Assembly (NCBI GenBank): GCA_965247475.1 | Contig: OZ252016.1 | Span: 186,001-250,000 of the forward strand | Origin: G965247475 sp965247475 | GTDB taxonomy: Bacteria; Chloroflexota; UBA11872 | DNA length: 64,000 nt | Direction of reading: 5' to 3' | Part shown: piece after piece, positions 42,631 through 50,972 of the stretch | Layout: every line of letters starts with the position of its first letter | Position numbering within the stretch: position 1 is the first letter of the stretch | The notes under the pieces: model-generated | The model's database searches: none | What the model saw: the letters and a program-made list of their open reading frames with translations, nothing else | What the model was told of the DNA's origin: nothing | Program-made: the position numbers and the translations under genes

Positions 42631-43524
42631 ATGAAACTCGGATACATCGGCCTTGGCGCCATGGGCCTGCCCATGGCCGTCAATCTCCGCGCGGCCGGCC
42701 ACGACTTGGTCGTGCACAACCGCAGCCGCGGCAAGGTCGACGCGTTCGTCGCCGCCGGCGGCACTGCCGCGACGACGCCCGCTGAGCTCGCCGGGCAAGT
42801 GGACGTCGTGATGGCCTGCCTCCCGATCCCCCAGATTTGTGAGGAGGTCTTTCTGGGCGCGGACGGCGTCATCGAGGGCGCGCCGGACGGTCAGCTCTGG
42901 ATCGACTTCAGCACCAACGGCGCGGATACGGCACGGCGCATTGCGGCGGGCGCCGCGACCAAGGGAATCGGCTTCCTGGACGCACCGGTCAGCGGCGGTC
43001 CGCACGGCGCCGAGGCCGGCACGCTGGCGGTCATGGTCGGCGGGGCCGAGAGTGACTTCCAACGCGCCCGGCCGCTGCTCGACGTGGTGGGCGGCAACGT
43101 GCGCCACTTCGGAGCGGTCGGAACCGGCAGCGTGGTCAAACTGGTCGGTCAGATCATGGCGTCCGCCACCTACGCCGGCATCGTCGAGGGCTACGTCGCC
43201 GCCATGCGGCACGGCATCGATCCCCGCGCCATGTACGAGACCCTGAGAACCGCGATTGCCGACAGTCGTGCGCATGACCTGATCATCGGCCGCTCTGTGC
43301 TCGACCGGGACTTCGAGCCGCGGTTCGCGCTCGACCTGCTGCTCAAGGACCTGCGGCTGGCGGTTGCCATGGGACGCGAGGCGGGCGTGCGGATGCTCGC
43401 GACCAACCTGGTGGAGCAGCTCTACTGCGAGGCGCAGGCCAAGGGCTACGGCGCGCAGGACGCCACCGCGATCATCCGCCCGCTGGAGGATCTCACCGGT
43501 ACCGAGGTGCGCGCCGCGGACTGA
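42631..43524 (+). CDS. Beta-hydroxyacid dehydrogenase (3-hydroxyisobutyrate/tartronate-semialdehyde type)
   Basis: An NAD(P)-dependent dehydrogenase (297 aa from ATG 42631). The N-terminal Rossmann loop is GYIGLGAMGLPMAVNL. Substrate-binding DAPVSGGPHGAEAGTL and the catalytic-lysine region GSVVKLVGQ, which aligns with the family GxxxKxxNN (second Asn changed), are present. The candidates are glyxylate/tartronate semialdehyde, 3-hydroxyisobutyrate or sulfolactaldehyde reduction. It lies after the HpcH/HpaI aldolase; an aldolase plus this reductase resembles glucarate-type catabolism (GarL-GarR). Confidence 0.87.
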   Translation: MKLGYIGLGAMGLPMAVNLRAAGHDLVVHNRSRGKVDAFVAAGGTAATTPAELAGQVDVVMACLPIPQICEEVFLGADGVIEGAPDGQLWIDFSTNGADTARRIAAGAATKGIGFLDAPVSGGPHGAEAGTLAVMVGGAESDFQRARPLLDVVGGNVRHFGAVGTGSVVKLVGQIMASATYAGIVEGYVAAMRHGIDPRAMYETLRTAIADSRAHDLIIGRSVLDRDFEPRFALDLLLKDLRLAVAMGREAGVRMLATNLVEQLYCEAQAKGYGAQDATAIIRPLEDLTGTEVRAAD

Positions 43525-43615
43525 TTCGTACGGCCCGTCGTGCCCGCAACCGCACAGCAATGGACACAGATCGTATGGCGCATCCAAACGGCCCCACGCC
43601 CCGCAACCTTCTGGC

Positions 43616-44260
43616 ATGACTACGAACCTCCACCCGGGAACGCCCGGGCCGCCGGACAACGAAGTCCGCGAACCCGACACGGAGATCGGCGAGCCCGTTC
43701 GCGTCGTGGGCATTTCCGGCAGCCTGCGTCGCGGGTCCTACAACACCGCGCTCCTAAGGGCCGCGCGCGAGGTCCGGCCGCCGGGCATGGACTTTGAGCT
43801 AGTGCCGCTGAACGATGTTCCCCTGTATAGCGGGGACCTTGAACGGGCCGGTCTGCCGCCGGCGGTTGCTGCGCTTCGCGACGCGATCACCGGGGCCGAC
43901 GGTCTCGTCATCGCAACACCCGAGTACAACTACTCGATCTCCGGCGTGCTCAAGAACGCGATCGACTGGGCCTCGCGCCCGCCCGACTCGCCGCTCGACG
44001 GCAAGCCGCTGGCGATCATGGGCGTCGGCGGACGCTACGGCACCCTGCGCGCGCAGCTCCACCTTCGACAGATCGCCCTGCACAACAGCATGCGCGTGAT
44101 GATCGACCCCGAGATTTATCTGAGTCGCGCGCGCGACAAGTTCGATGCGGACGGCACCCTGCTGGATCCGGACGTGCGCGGGGCGCTCGCCGAGTTCCTG
44201 ACCGCCTTCGCCGCCTGGATCGCGCATAGCCGACGCGACCCCACGCCCTCGTTCGCGTAG
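43616..44260 (+). CDS. NADPH-dependent FMN reductase family protein
   Basis: A flavodoxin-fold reductase (214 aa from ATG 43616). GISGSLRRGSYNTALLRAA is the FMN phosphate loop and TPEYNYSISGVLKNAIDWASRP the FMN ring-binding signature of NAD(P)H:FMN/quinone or chromate reductases. A proline-rich leader of about 25 residues precedes the domain. It ends 5 bp before the DrrA-like ABC gene. Confidence 0.87.
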   Translation: MTTNLHPGTPGPPDNEVREPDTEIGEPVRVVGISGSLRRGSYNTALLRAAREVRPPGMDFELVPLNDVPLYSGDLERAGLPPAVAALRDAITGADGLVIATPEYNYSISGVLKNAIDWASRPPDSPLDGKPLAIMGVGGRYGTLRAQLHLRQIALHNSMRVMIDPEIYLSRARDKFDADGTLLDPDVRGALAEFLTAFAAWIAHSRRDPTPSFA

Positions 44261-44265
44261 GCCGC

Positions 44266-45267
44266 ATGCGTTCCGACCGAGCAGCCGGCCACGGCGCTAT
44301 CGCCATCTCCGTGGAGGACATGCACAAGTCATACGGCGATGTGCGGGCGCTTGACGGCGTCAGCATCGACGTCGCCGCGGGGTCCGTGTTCGCGCTGCTG
44401 GGACCCAATGGCGCCGGGAAGACCACGCTGGTGCGCATCCTCACGACCTTGCTGGAACCCGACGCGGGCCGCGGAACCGTCGCTGGCTACGACGTCGTGA
44501 GCCAGCGCACCGAGCTCCGGAACATCATCGGCTTGGCCGGGCAGTTCGCGGCCGTGGATGAGCATCTCACCGGCCGTGAGAATCTCGAGATGGTCGGTCG
44601 GCTCTACCACCTGGACGCCGCGATCGCCCGGCGCCGCGCCGGCGAGCTGCTGGAGCGCTTCTCGATCGACGGCGCGGCCGACCGTCGCGCCAAGACCTAT
44701 TCGGGTGGCATGCGCCGGCGGCTCGATCTCGCCGCCAGCCTGGTGGCCGAGCCCGAAGTGTTGTTTCTCGATGAGCCCTCCACTGGTCTGGACCCGCGGG
44801 GGCGCAACGAGTTGTGGACCGTCATCCGTGAGATTGCGCGCGCCGGGACCACCGTTCTGCTCACCACCCAGTACCTGGACGAGGCCGATCAGCTCGCCGA
44901 TCGGATCGCGGTGATCGACTTGGGTCGGCTGATCGCCGAGGGCACGGCGGAACACCTGAAACGCCAGACCGGCGGCGAGGTTCTCACCGTGACCGTCGCC
45001 GAGAACCGGCTCACCGACACCGTCGCGTCGGTGCTCGGCCGCCACGCGGATGAGCGGCCGCAGGTGGACGCTGAGGTCGGGCGTGTCTCCATCTCCGTCA
45101 CGAACGGCGCCGGCTCGCTCGCGACTATCGTGCGCGAGCTCGATGCCACCGGCGTCTCGATCTCCGGCATCGAGCTGCGCGAACCGTCGCTCGACGAGGT
45201 ATTCCTCGCGCTCACCGGACACGCCGCCCAACCCACGCCGGCGGGCGACCAGACGGACCCGCGCTAG
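44266..45267 (+). CDS. ABC transporter ATP-binding protein, DrrA type
   Basis: The ATPase of an ABC-2 exporter (333 aa), with Walker A GPNGAGKT, the Q-loop in GLAGQFAAVDEHLTG, signature YSGGMRRRLDLA, Walker B VLFLDEPSTGLD and the H-loop position as Gln (LLTTQYLDEAD). That His-to-Gln form is usual for the DrrA daunorubicin/doxorubicin-type subfamily. A C-terminal regulatory domain ends with the EPSLDEVFLALTG motif. The permease gene follows after 24 bp. Confidence 0.92.
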   Translation: MRSDRAAGHGAIAISVEDMHKSYGDVRALDGVSIDVAAGSVFALLGPNGAGKTTLVRILTTLLEPDAGRGTVAGYDVVSQRTELRNIIGLAGQFAAVDEHLTGRENLEMVGRLYHLDAAIARRRAGELLERFSIDGAADRRAKTYSGGMRRRLDLAASLVAEPEVLFLDEPSTGLDPRGRNELWTVIREIARAGTTVLLTTQYLDEADQLADRIAVIDLGRLIAEGTAEHLKRQTGGEVLTVTVAENRLTDTVASVLGRHADERPQVDAEVGRVSISVTNGAGSLATIVRELDATGVSISGIELREPSLDEVFLALTGHAAQPTPAGDQTDPR

Positions 45268-45291
45268 CCACTCCGCACCGAGGAAGGACGC

Positions 45292-46086
45292 ATGCAAGAC
45301 ACGCTCGTCACGTCACTTCGCACGGAGCTCCGTTGGGCCGTGTCCGACGCGCTCGTCATGGCGAAACGCAACCTGATTCGCTACGTGCGCCTGCCGCAGT
45401 TGCTCGTCTTCTCGACCATCCAGCCGGTGATGTTCGTGTTGCTGTTCGCGTTCGTCTTCGGCGGCGCAATCGCCACCGGCGGCGTCGAGTACATCGATCT
45501 GCTCGTGCCGGGAGTCCTCGTGCAGACCGCCATGTTCGGAACGGTGCAGACTGGTGTCGGGCTGGCCGAAGACCTGGCCACCGGCTTGATCGACCGCTAT
45601 CGGTCGCTGCCGATGGCGCGATCCGCCGTGGTGGCGGGACGGATTCTCGCCGATACCGTTCGAAACGTGTTCGTGGTTCTGCTGATGATCGGCGTCGGGT
45701 CCGCCATCGGGTTCCGGTTCGGCGCCGGCGTGCAGTTCATCGTTCCGGTCGTCCTGATAGCCGTCCTCTTCGGCCACGCGTTCTCGTGGGTCTCGGCGTT
45801 CATCGGGGTGAGCGTGCGCGACGTCGAGACGGCCCAGGTCGCCGGGTTTGTCTGGATCTTCCCGCTCACGTTTCTCAGCTCGACCTTTGTGCCGATTGAG
45901 ACGATGCCGGTCTGGCTCCAGCCCATCGCGGAGAACAACCCAGTGACGTCCGTCGTCGACACCCTGCGCGGGCTGTCGCACGGCTGGGAGGTCACCGAGC
46001 CGCTGATCCGTACGCTCGCGTGGACGGTCGGAATTCTGGCCGTCTTCGCCACCCTCGCCGTCACCCGTTACCGCCGCCTGTCGTAG
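45292..46086 (+). CDS. ABC-2 type permease, DrrB type
   Basis: The six-helix membrane subunit partner of the preceding ATPase (264 aa). It has VFGGAI...YIDLLVPGVLVQT after helix 2 and the LSSTFVPIETMPVWLQPIAENNPVTSVVDTLR segment typical of DrrB-like exporters. A strong ribosome-binding site (GAGGAAGGA) precedes the ATG. Together they probably export a hydrophobic compound. Confidence 0.9.
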   Translation: MQDTLVTSLRTELRWAVSDALVMAKRNLIRYVRLPQLLVFSTIQPVMFVLLFAFVFGGAIATGGVEYIDLLVPGVLVQTAMFGTVQTGVGLAEDLATGLIDRYRSLPMARSAVVAGRILADTVRNVFVVLLMIGVGSAIGFRFGAGVQFIVPVVLIAVLFGHAFSWVSAFIGVSVRDVETAQVAGFVWIFPLTFLSSTFVPIETMPVWLQPIAENNPVTSVVDTLRGLSHGWEVTEPLIRTLAWTVGILAVFATLAVTRYRRLS

Positions 46087-46097
46087 AGGCACTCTCC

Positions 46098-46140
46098 AAA
46101 TGTCATTCGAGCAGCCGAGGAATCTGACGGTCACCGGACC
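46098..46140 (+). repeat. Intergenic repeat family A, copy 4
   Basis: TGTCATTCGAG, then CCGAGGAATCTGACGG, then TCACCGGACC follows the drrB-like gene. It is slightly shorter in the middle than the other copies. Confidence 0.75.
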
Positions 46141-46255
46141 GTCGGAGGCGCATTCGGTACCATCGGCGACCTTGGTAGACGCTTCGCGGCCCCGGTCGCG
46201 GCCGAATGGCGAACCGACCGGCCGCCACGAGGCGCAGCCGTAATAGGTGGTCGCC

Positions 46256-47482
46256 ATGTCTCAGACCTACGTCGTTGTCGGCGCCAGCCTCGCGGGCGGC
46301 ACGGCCGCGATGACGCTGCGCGATTCAGGGTTCGAGGGCGACATCGTTCTGATCGGCGCCGAGCAGCACGCGCCCTACGAGCGTCCGCCGCTTTCCAAGG
46401 AGTACCTGCGCGGCGAGCAGGAGTTCGAACAAGGCTTCGTCTACCCCGAGGCCGAGTACGGCGCGAAGAACATCCAGACCCGATTCGGGGTTCGCGTCGA
46501 GGGCCTTGATCTCGCCGGCCGGTCGCTCGCGCTCGACGACGGGGGCGCGCAGACCTACGACAAGCTGCTGCTGTGCCCCGGGTCCGTCAACCGACGGCTC
46601 GCAGTCCCGGGCGCCGACCTCGATGGCGTGTTGCAGCTGCGGTCCAAGGAAGACGCCGACGCCATCCGCGCGAGCGCCGGGCCGGGACGCCGCGCCGTGG
46701 TGGTGGGCATGGGTTTCATCGGCGCGGAGGTCGCCGCCTCGCTGCGCCAGCTTGGGACCGCCGTGGTTGTTCTGGAGCTTGCCGAGGCGCCGCTGGTTGA
46801 TGCGATGGGTCCCGAGGTCGGCGGCGTGGCCATTGGCTTTCACCGCGACAACGGCGTCGAGATGCACTTCGGCGCGAGCGTCAACGGCTTCGAGGGCAGC
46901 GGGAGCGCCGAGCGTGTCACCACGGCTGGGGGAGACGCCTACGAGTGCGACTTCGCGGTCGTGGCGGTGGGCGTGAGGCCCGCGGACGACCTGGCGGCGG
47001 CGGCCGGGATCGAGGTTGACGGTGGGATCCTGGTGGATGAGTTCGGCCGTACGTCGGCGGACGGCGTCTACGCGGCGGGCGACGTGACCAACTTCTACCA
47101 CCCCGTGTTCGAGCGTCGGATCCACGTCGAGCACTACGAGAACGCCTGGCGCCAGGCGGCCGCGGCGGCGGCGAATATGGCCGGCGGCGAGACCGCCTAC
47201 ACGGACATCCCCTACTTCTGGTCCGACCAGTACGAGTACGAGTTCGAGTACTCCGGGTCGCACACCGGAACCGAGGACCTGGTCGTGCGCGGCAGCCTCG
47301 AGAGCCGCGACTTTCTCGCGTTCTACACCGACGGCGGGCGCGTCGTGGCGGCCGCGACAATCGGCCGCAGCGACGACCTCCAGCACGCAACCGCGCTCAT
47401 CCAGTCGAAGATAGTTGTTGACGCCGGCCAGCTGGCCGACGAGGGCGTCAGCCTCGAGAGCCTGGTGCCGGCCTCGGACTGA
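46256..47482 (+). CDS. FAD-dependent ferredoxin reductase (BphA4/rhodocoxin-reductase type)
   Basis: A 408-aa class-I pyridine-nucleotide oxidoreductase. It has the FAD motif VVVGASLAGGTAA, the family YERPPLSKEYL segment, the NAD(P) motif VVVGMGFIGAEVA, and the second FAD motif DGVYAAGDV followed by HVEHYENAWRQA, diagnostic of ferredoxin reductases of oxygenases and P450s. GTG 46247 is an alternative start. No oxygenase or ferredoxin gene is adjacent, so the partner is elsewhere. Confidence 0.9.
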   Translation: MSQTYVVVGASLAGGTAAMTLRDSGFEGDIVLIGAEQHAPYERPPLSKEYLRGEQEFEQGFVYPEAEYGAKNIQTRFGVRVEGLDLAGRSLALDDGGAQTYDKLLLCPGSVNRRLAVPGADLDGVLQLRSKEDADAIRASAGPGRRAVVVGMGFIGAEVAASLRQLGTAVVVLELAEAPLVDAMGPEVGGVAIGFHRDNGVEMHFGASVNGFEGSGSAERVTTAGGDAYECDFAVVAVGVRPADDLAAAAGIEVDGGILVDEFGRTSADGVYAAGDVTNFYHPVFERRIHVEHYENAWRQAAAAAANMAGGETAYTDIPYFWSDQYEYEFEYSGSHTGTEDLVVRGSLESRDFLAFYTDGGRVVAAATIGRSDDLQHATALIQSKIVVDAGQLADEGVSLESLVPASD

Positions 47483-47542
47483 CCCCCGCGGCGCGGCCAC
47501 CGGCCTCTGCAACCGAGAGCGTCGACGGACGGGCGAAAGCAC

Positions 47543-47571
47543 GTCCTGAGTCCGTCGAAGGCGCCGCGCCC
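47543..47571 (+). repeat. Intergenic repeat family B, copy 2
   Basis: GTCCTGAGTCCGTCGAAGG followed by CGCCGCGCCC aligns with the copy at 42421. It lies between the ferredoxin-reductase-type gene and icd. Confidence 0.55.
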
Positions 47572-47645
47572 GTCACGATATGCTGATGCAGCTCGACCGG
47601 TCCGCGCCATGACGCGCGGGATCGGCCCTCCGCTGGAGCGCCTGC

Positions 47646-49097
47646 TTGCCTGACACCGTCCCGATCACCGTCGCTCACGGCGATGGCATCGGCCCCGAGA
47701 TCATGGACGTGGCGCTGCGCGTGCTCGCCGGCGCCGGCGCCCGCATCGATTCCGAGACCATCGAGATCGGGGAGCAGGTCTACCTGCGCGGCCTCACCTC
47801 CGGGATCGACGACGCCGCGTGGGAGTCCATTCGGCGCACCCGCGTGTTCCTCAAGGCGCCCATCACCACGCCGCAGGGCGGCGGATACAAGAGCCTCAAC
47901 GTCACCACGCGCGTCGCGCTCGGGCTATACGCGAACGTGCGGCCCGCCCGCGCGCTGCATCCGTTCGTCGAGACCAAGCACCCCGGCATGGACGTGGTGA
48001 TCGTGCGCGAGAACGAGGAGGATCTGTACGTCGGCATCGAGCACCGGCACACCGCCGATTGCACCCAGTCGCTCAAGCTGATCACGCGGCCGGGCAGCGA
48101 GCGTGTGATCCGCTACGCGTTCGACTACGCCGTGCGCAACCGGCGGCGCAAGGTCACCGCCTTCGCCAAAGACAACATCATGAAGCTCTCCGACGGCCTC
48201 TTTCACGCCGTCTTCGACGAGATCGCCGCCGAGTATCCGCGGATCGAGTCCGAGTACTGGATTGTGGATATCGGCGCGGCCAAGCTCGCCGACGCTCCCG
48301 AGGACTTCGATGTCGTGGTGCTGCCGAATCTTTATGGCGACATCCTGTCGGATGTGGCCGCGCAGATCGCCGGGTCGGTGGGGATGGCCGGCGCCGCCAA
48401 CATCGGCGATTCCGCCGCCATGTTCGAGGCCATCCACGGATCGGCGCCGCGCCGCGCCGGGCAGAACCTCGCCAACCCGTCCGGCCTGCTCAACGCCGCG
48501 GTGCTGATGCTCGTCCACATCGGCCAGCCCGACGTGGCCGCGACCATTCAGAACGCCTGGCTGCGGACGATCGAGGATGGCATCCACACGTACGACATCT
48601 ACAGCGACGCCCGCTCATCCCAGAAAGTCGGCACGTCCGAGTTCGGAGATGCCGTCGTCGCGAGACTCGGCCAGGCCCCGCGGGAGCTCCAGCCGGTCAG
48701 CTATCCGTCCGAGCCGGCGGCCGCGGCGCCATCGCCTCCGCCGGCCCGCTCGCGCCCGACCAAGGTCACGGTCGGCGTCGATGTGTTCTTCGATTGGACC
48801 GGCGGCAGCGCGGACGAGCTTGCCGAGAAACTGCGGCCGGCCGGCGCCGACGGCCTTCAGCTCACCATGATCAGCAATCGCGGCGTCAAAGTCTGGCCGG
48901 AGGGTTTCGGCGACAGCTTTCTGGTCGATCATTGGCGCTGCCGGTTCATCAGCGGGGGCGACCCTGCGGCCGTCGACCATGATCAGATCGTGGCGTTGCT
49001 CGGTCGCATCGCCCGGACCGGCATGGACTTCGTGAAGACCGAGCACCTGTGCACCTTTGACGGCGAGCCTGGCTACTCGCTCGCCCAGGGCGAATGA
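47646..49097 (+). CDS. icd: Isocitrate dehydrogenase with C-terminal extension
   Basis: A beta-decarboxylating dehydrogenase (483 aa) oxidising isocitrate to 2-oxoglutarate. AHGDGIGPEI at the start, VRENEEDLYVGIEHR, and the metal/cofactor blocks NLYGDILSDVAAQIAG and EAIHGSAPRRAGQNLANP are diagnostic. Basic residues after GSAP favour NADP over NAD. A proline-rich linker (about 350-370) leads to a C-terminal domain of about 115 aa (from TKVTVGVDVFFDW), as in the longer Thermus/Rickettsia-type enzymes. The start is a TTG at 47646. Confidence 0.9.
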   Translation: MPDTVPITVAHGDGIGPEIMDVALRVLAGAGARIDSETIEIGEQVYLRGLTSGIDDAAWESIRRTRVFLKAPITTPQGGGYKSLNVTTRVALGLYANVRPARALHPFVETKHPGMDVVIVRENEEDLYVGIEHRHTADCTQSLKLITRPGSERVIRYAFDYAVRNRRRKVTAFAKDNIMKLSDGLFHAVFDEIAAEYPRIESEYWIVDIGAAKLADAPEDFDVVVLPNLYGDILSDVAAQIAGSVGMAGAANIGDSAAMFEAIHGSAPRRAGQNLANPSGLLNAAVLMLVHIGQPDVAATIQNAWLRTIEDGIHTYDIYSDARSSQKVGTSEFGDAVVARLGQAPRELQPVSYPSEPAAAAPSPPPARSRPTKVTVGVDVFFDWTGGSADELAEKLRPAGADGLQLTMISNRGVKVWPEGFGDSFLVDHWRCRFISGGDPAAVDHDQIVALLGRIARTGMDFVKTEHLCTFDGEPGYSLAQGE

Positions 49098-49106
49098 GGA
49101 AGGCCG

Positions 49107-49604
49107 ATGAGCGTGAATGACGCCGACCCGCTGGTCGGGATCTTGATGGGCAGCGATTCCGACTGGGGCACCATGCGCGCGACCGCCGAGACGCTCGCCG
49201 AGTTCGGCGTCGCACGCGAGGCGAGGGTCCTATCGGCGCATCGCACCCCCGCCGAGACCACCGAGTACGCATCGACGGCCGAAGATCGCGGGCTGCGGGT
49301 CGTGATCGCCGCCGCCGGCGGCGCCGCCCACCTCGCTGGCGTTGTCGCGGCCCACACCACGCTGCCGGTCATTGGCGTCCCGATGCAGGCCTGGGCGCTC
49401 GACGGCCTCGACTCGCTGCTCTCGACCGTCCAGATGCCGCGCGGCATTCCCGTCGCCACGGTGGCGATCGGCAAGGCGGGCGCCGTCAATGCCGCGCTGC
49501 TGGCTATCGAGATCCTAGCGCTCGGCGACCCCGCGCTGCGCCAGAGACTGCGCGACTACCGCGCCGGCCAGTCCCGCCGAATCCTCGACACCGAGCTCGA
49601 CTAG
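49107..49604 (+). CDS. purE: N5-carboxyaminoimidazole ribonucleotide mutase PurE
   Basis: PurE moves the carboxyl group of N5-CAIR to make CAIR in purine synthesis. The 165-aa protein has the family MGSDSDWGTM, the SAHRTP motif and AAGGAAHLAGVVAAHT. It is 9 bp after icd. No purK is adjacent, so it may be of either the PurK-dependent class or the class II type. Confidence 0.93.
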   Translation: MSVNDADPLVGILMGSDSDWGTMRATAETLAEFGVAREARVLSAHRTPAETTEYASTAEDRGLRVVIAAAGGAAHLAGVVAAHTTLPVIGVPMQAWALDGLDSLLSTVQMPRGIPVATVAIGKAGAVNAALLAIEILALGDPALRQRLRDYRAGQSRRILDTELD

Positions 49605-49697
49605 CGGTCCGGCCTCGAAACGAGCCGGGCAAACACCCCGCACGGTCTCGCCCGGACCCGCAACATTTCGGCGCGCGGCTCGCACTATCAAGACAGA

Positions 49698-50759
49698 ATG
49701 ACCGCACAAGCCACGGCCACCGCATCGGGCGCGACCCCCGACCGCGAGCTTGTCGCGGCCGCCCAGCGAGGCGACCGCACCGCCTTCGGCGTGCTCATGC
49801 GTCGATATGAGGGGCTGGTCTCCTCCATTGCCACAAGAACCGTCTCGCGCGGCTGGGAGCGCGAGGACCTGACGCAAGAGGTCTGGCTCCAGGCCTGGTT
49901 GAGCGTTCGTACGCTCCGCGAGCCTGACAAGTTCCCGGGCTGGCTGAGCGGCCTCGCACGTAACGTATGCCGGCATTGGCTCGCGTCCGAGCGACGCCGC
50001 CCCCTTGGTCGCCTCGATGAAGATCTGCGCGATTCCAGCTCGTGCGCCGCTCCCGCTTCCGTCGTCCGACTTCCTGGCTTCGAGCAGCTCAGTCGGCGAA
50101 GCCAAACGTTTCTTCGTCTGAAATACGATCGACAACGGACCTACCGAGAGATCGCCGACCGATTCCACACCACGGAATCGACCGTCCAGAGGGCGTTGTT
50201 TCGAGCGCGGCGGCGATTGCGTCGCACATCAGGGCGGATACGCCCGGAGGTGAGTCGGATGATTCAAGCAGAGTTGACGTCGATCGACCTCTGGGACGAA
50301 CCTGATTCTAAGGGGCGGCCGCGCACGCTTGCCGAGGTTACGTTCCGTGAGATCGGTGACGGCACGGAGCTACGCATGGTCTGGGGCGAATCAGAGGCGC
50401 GTCAGGCGGCCCTGGCGCTCGAGCGTCACCCGTCCGAGCGGCCGATGACCTACGACCTCACGGGATTGTTGCTGCACGCCCTTGGCGCGAGGCTCGCCAG
50501 CGTCGAGATCAACCGACTCGAGAACACGATCTTCTACGCGACATTGCGGGTTGAATCGGAGGCCGGCACGGTCGCGGTGGACGCCCGTCCGAGCGACGCG
50601 GTGAACCTGGCCTTGCGCGCCCGCGCCCCGATTCACTTCGCACGGAGCGTCGCCGCCGGCGCCGAAGAGGCCGGGAAACGTTCCCATGGGTACCCTGCCC
50701 GCGACGAGTCGCGCCCCGGTCGATCTGCCCTATGGCCGCGTCACGATTCGAGCAGCTAG
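49698..50759 (+). CDS. ECF-type sigma factor fused to a bifunctional-nuclease (BFN/DUF151) domain
   Basis: A 353-aa two-domain protein. Residues about 18-100 are sigma region 2 (FGVLMRRYEGLV, REDLTQEVWLQAW, FPGWLSGLARNVCRHWLA). About 125-177 are sigma region 4, with a helix-turn-helix (TYREIADRFHTTESTVQRALFRARRRLR). After a short linker, about 190-315 match a BFN/DUF151 domain: LALERHPSERPMTYDLTGLLLHAL, FYATL (279-283), DARPSDA (295-301) and AxAPI. BFN proteins such as TM0160 and plant BBD1 are described as dual RNase/DNase. I know of no function for this pairing. No anti-sigma factor gene is adjacent. A polar tail of about 35 residues ends it. Confidence 0.85.
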   Translation: MTAQATATASGATPDRELVAAAQRGDRTAFGVLMRRYEGLVSSIATRTVSRGWEREDLTQEVWLQAWLSVRTLREPDKFPGWLSGLARNVCRHWLASERRRPLGRLDEDLRDSSSCAAPASVVRLPGFEQLSRRSQTFLRLKYDRQRTYREIADRFHTTESTVQRALFRARRRLRRTSGRIRPEVSRMIQAELTSIDLWDEPDSKGRPRTLAEVTFREIGDGTELRMVWGESEARQAALALERHPSERPMTYDLTGLLLHALGARLASVEINRLENTIFYATLRVESEAGTVAVDARPSDAVNLALRARAPIHFARSVAAGAEEAGKRSHGYPARDESRPGRSALWPRHDSSS

Positions 50760-50972
50760 CGCTGGTTCCCACCGCCGGTGTTTGCAAGTCGCCGCAACCT
50801 GCGTTCCACGGCCTGCGGGGTGACCCCCGTCTCAAGAGGGGCCGGCAACCGAGCATCGACGACGCCGTGACTCAGGCAGTGCTATCGTTTACCTGTCGCC
50901 GCTAGAACGCGTAGTCACGCGAACGGACCGTGAGGCGCCCATCCGAGCGCCTCGCAAGCTGTGGGGAGGCTG

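Noticed and set aside
49605..49697. ECF-type autoregulated promoter before the sigma-BFN gene
   Set aside because: An AAAC-like -35 can be found, but no matching CGTC-type -10 at the right distance.
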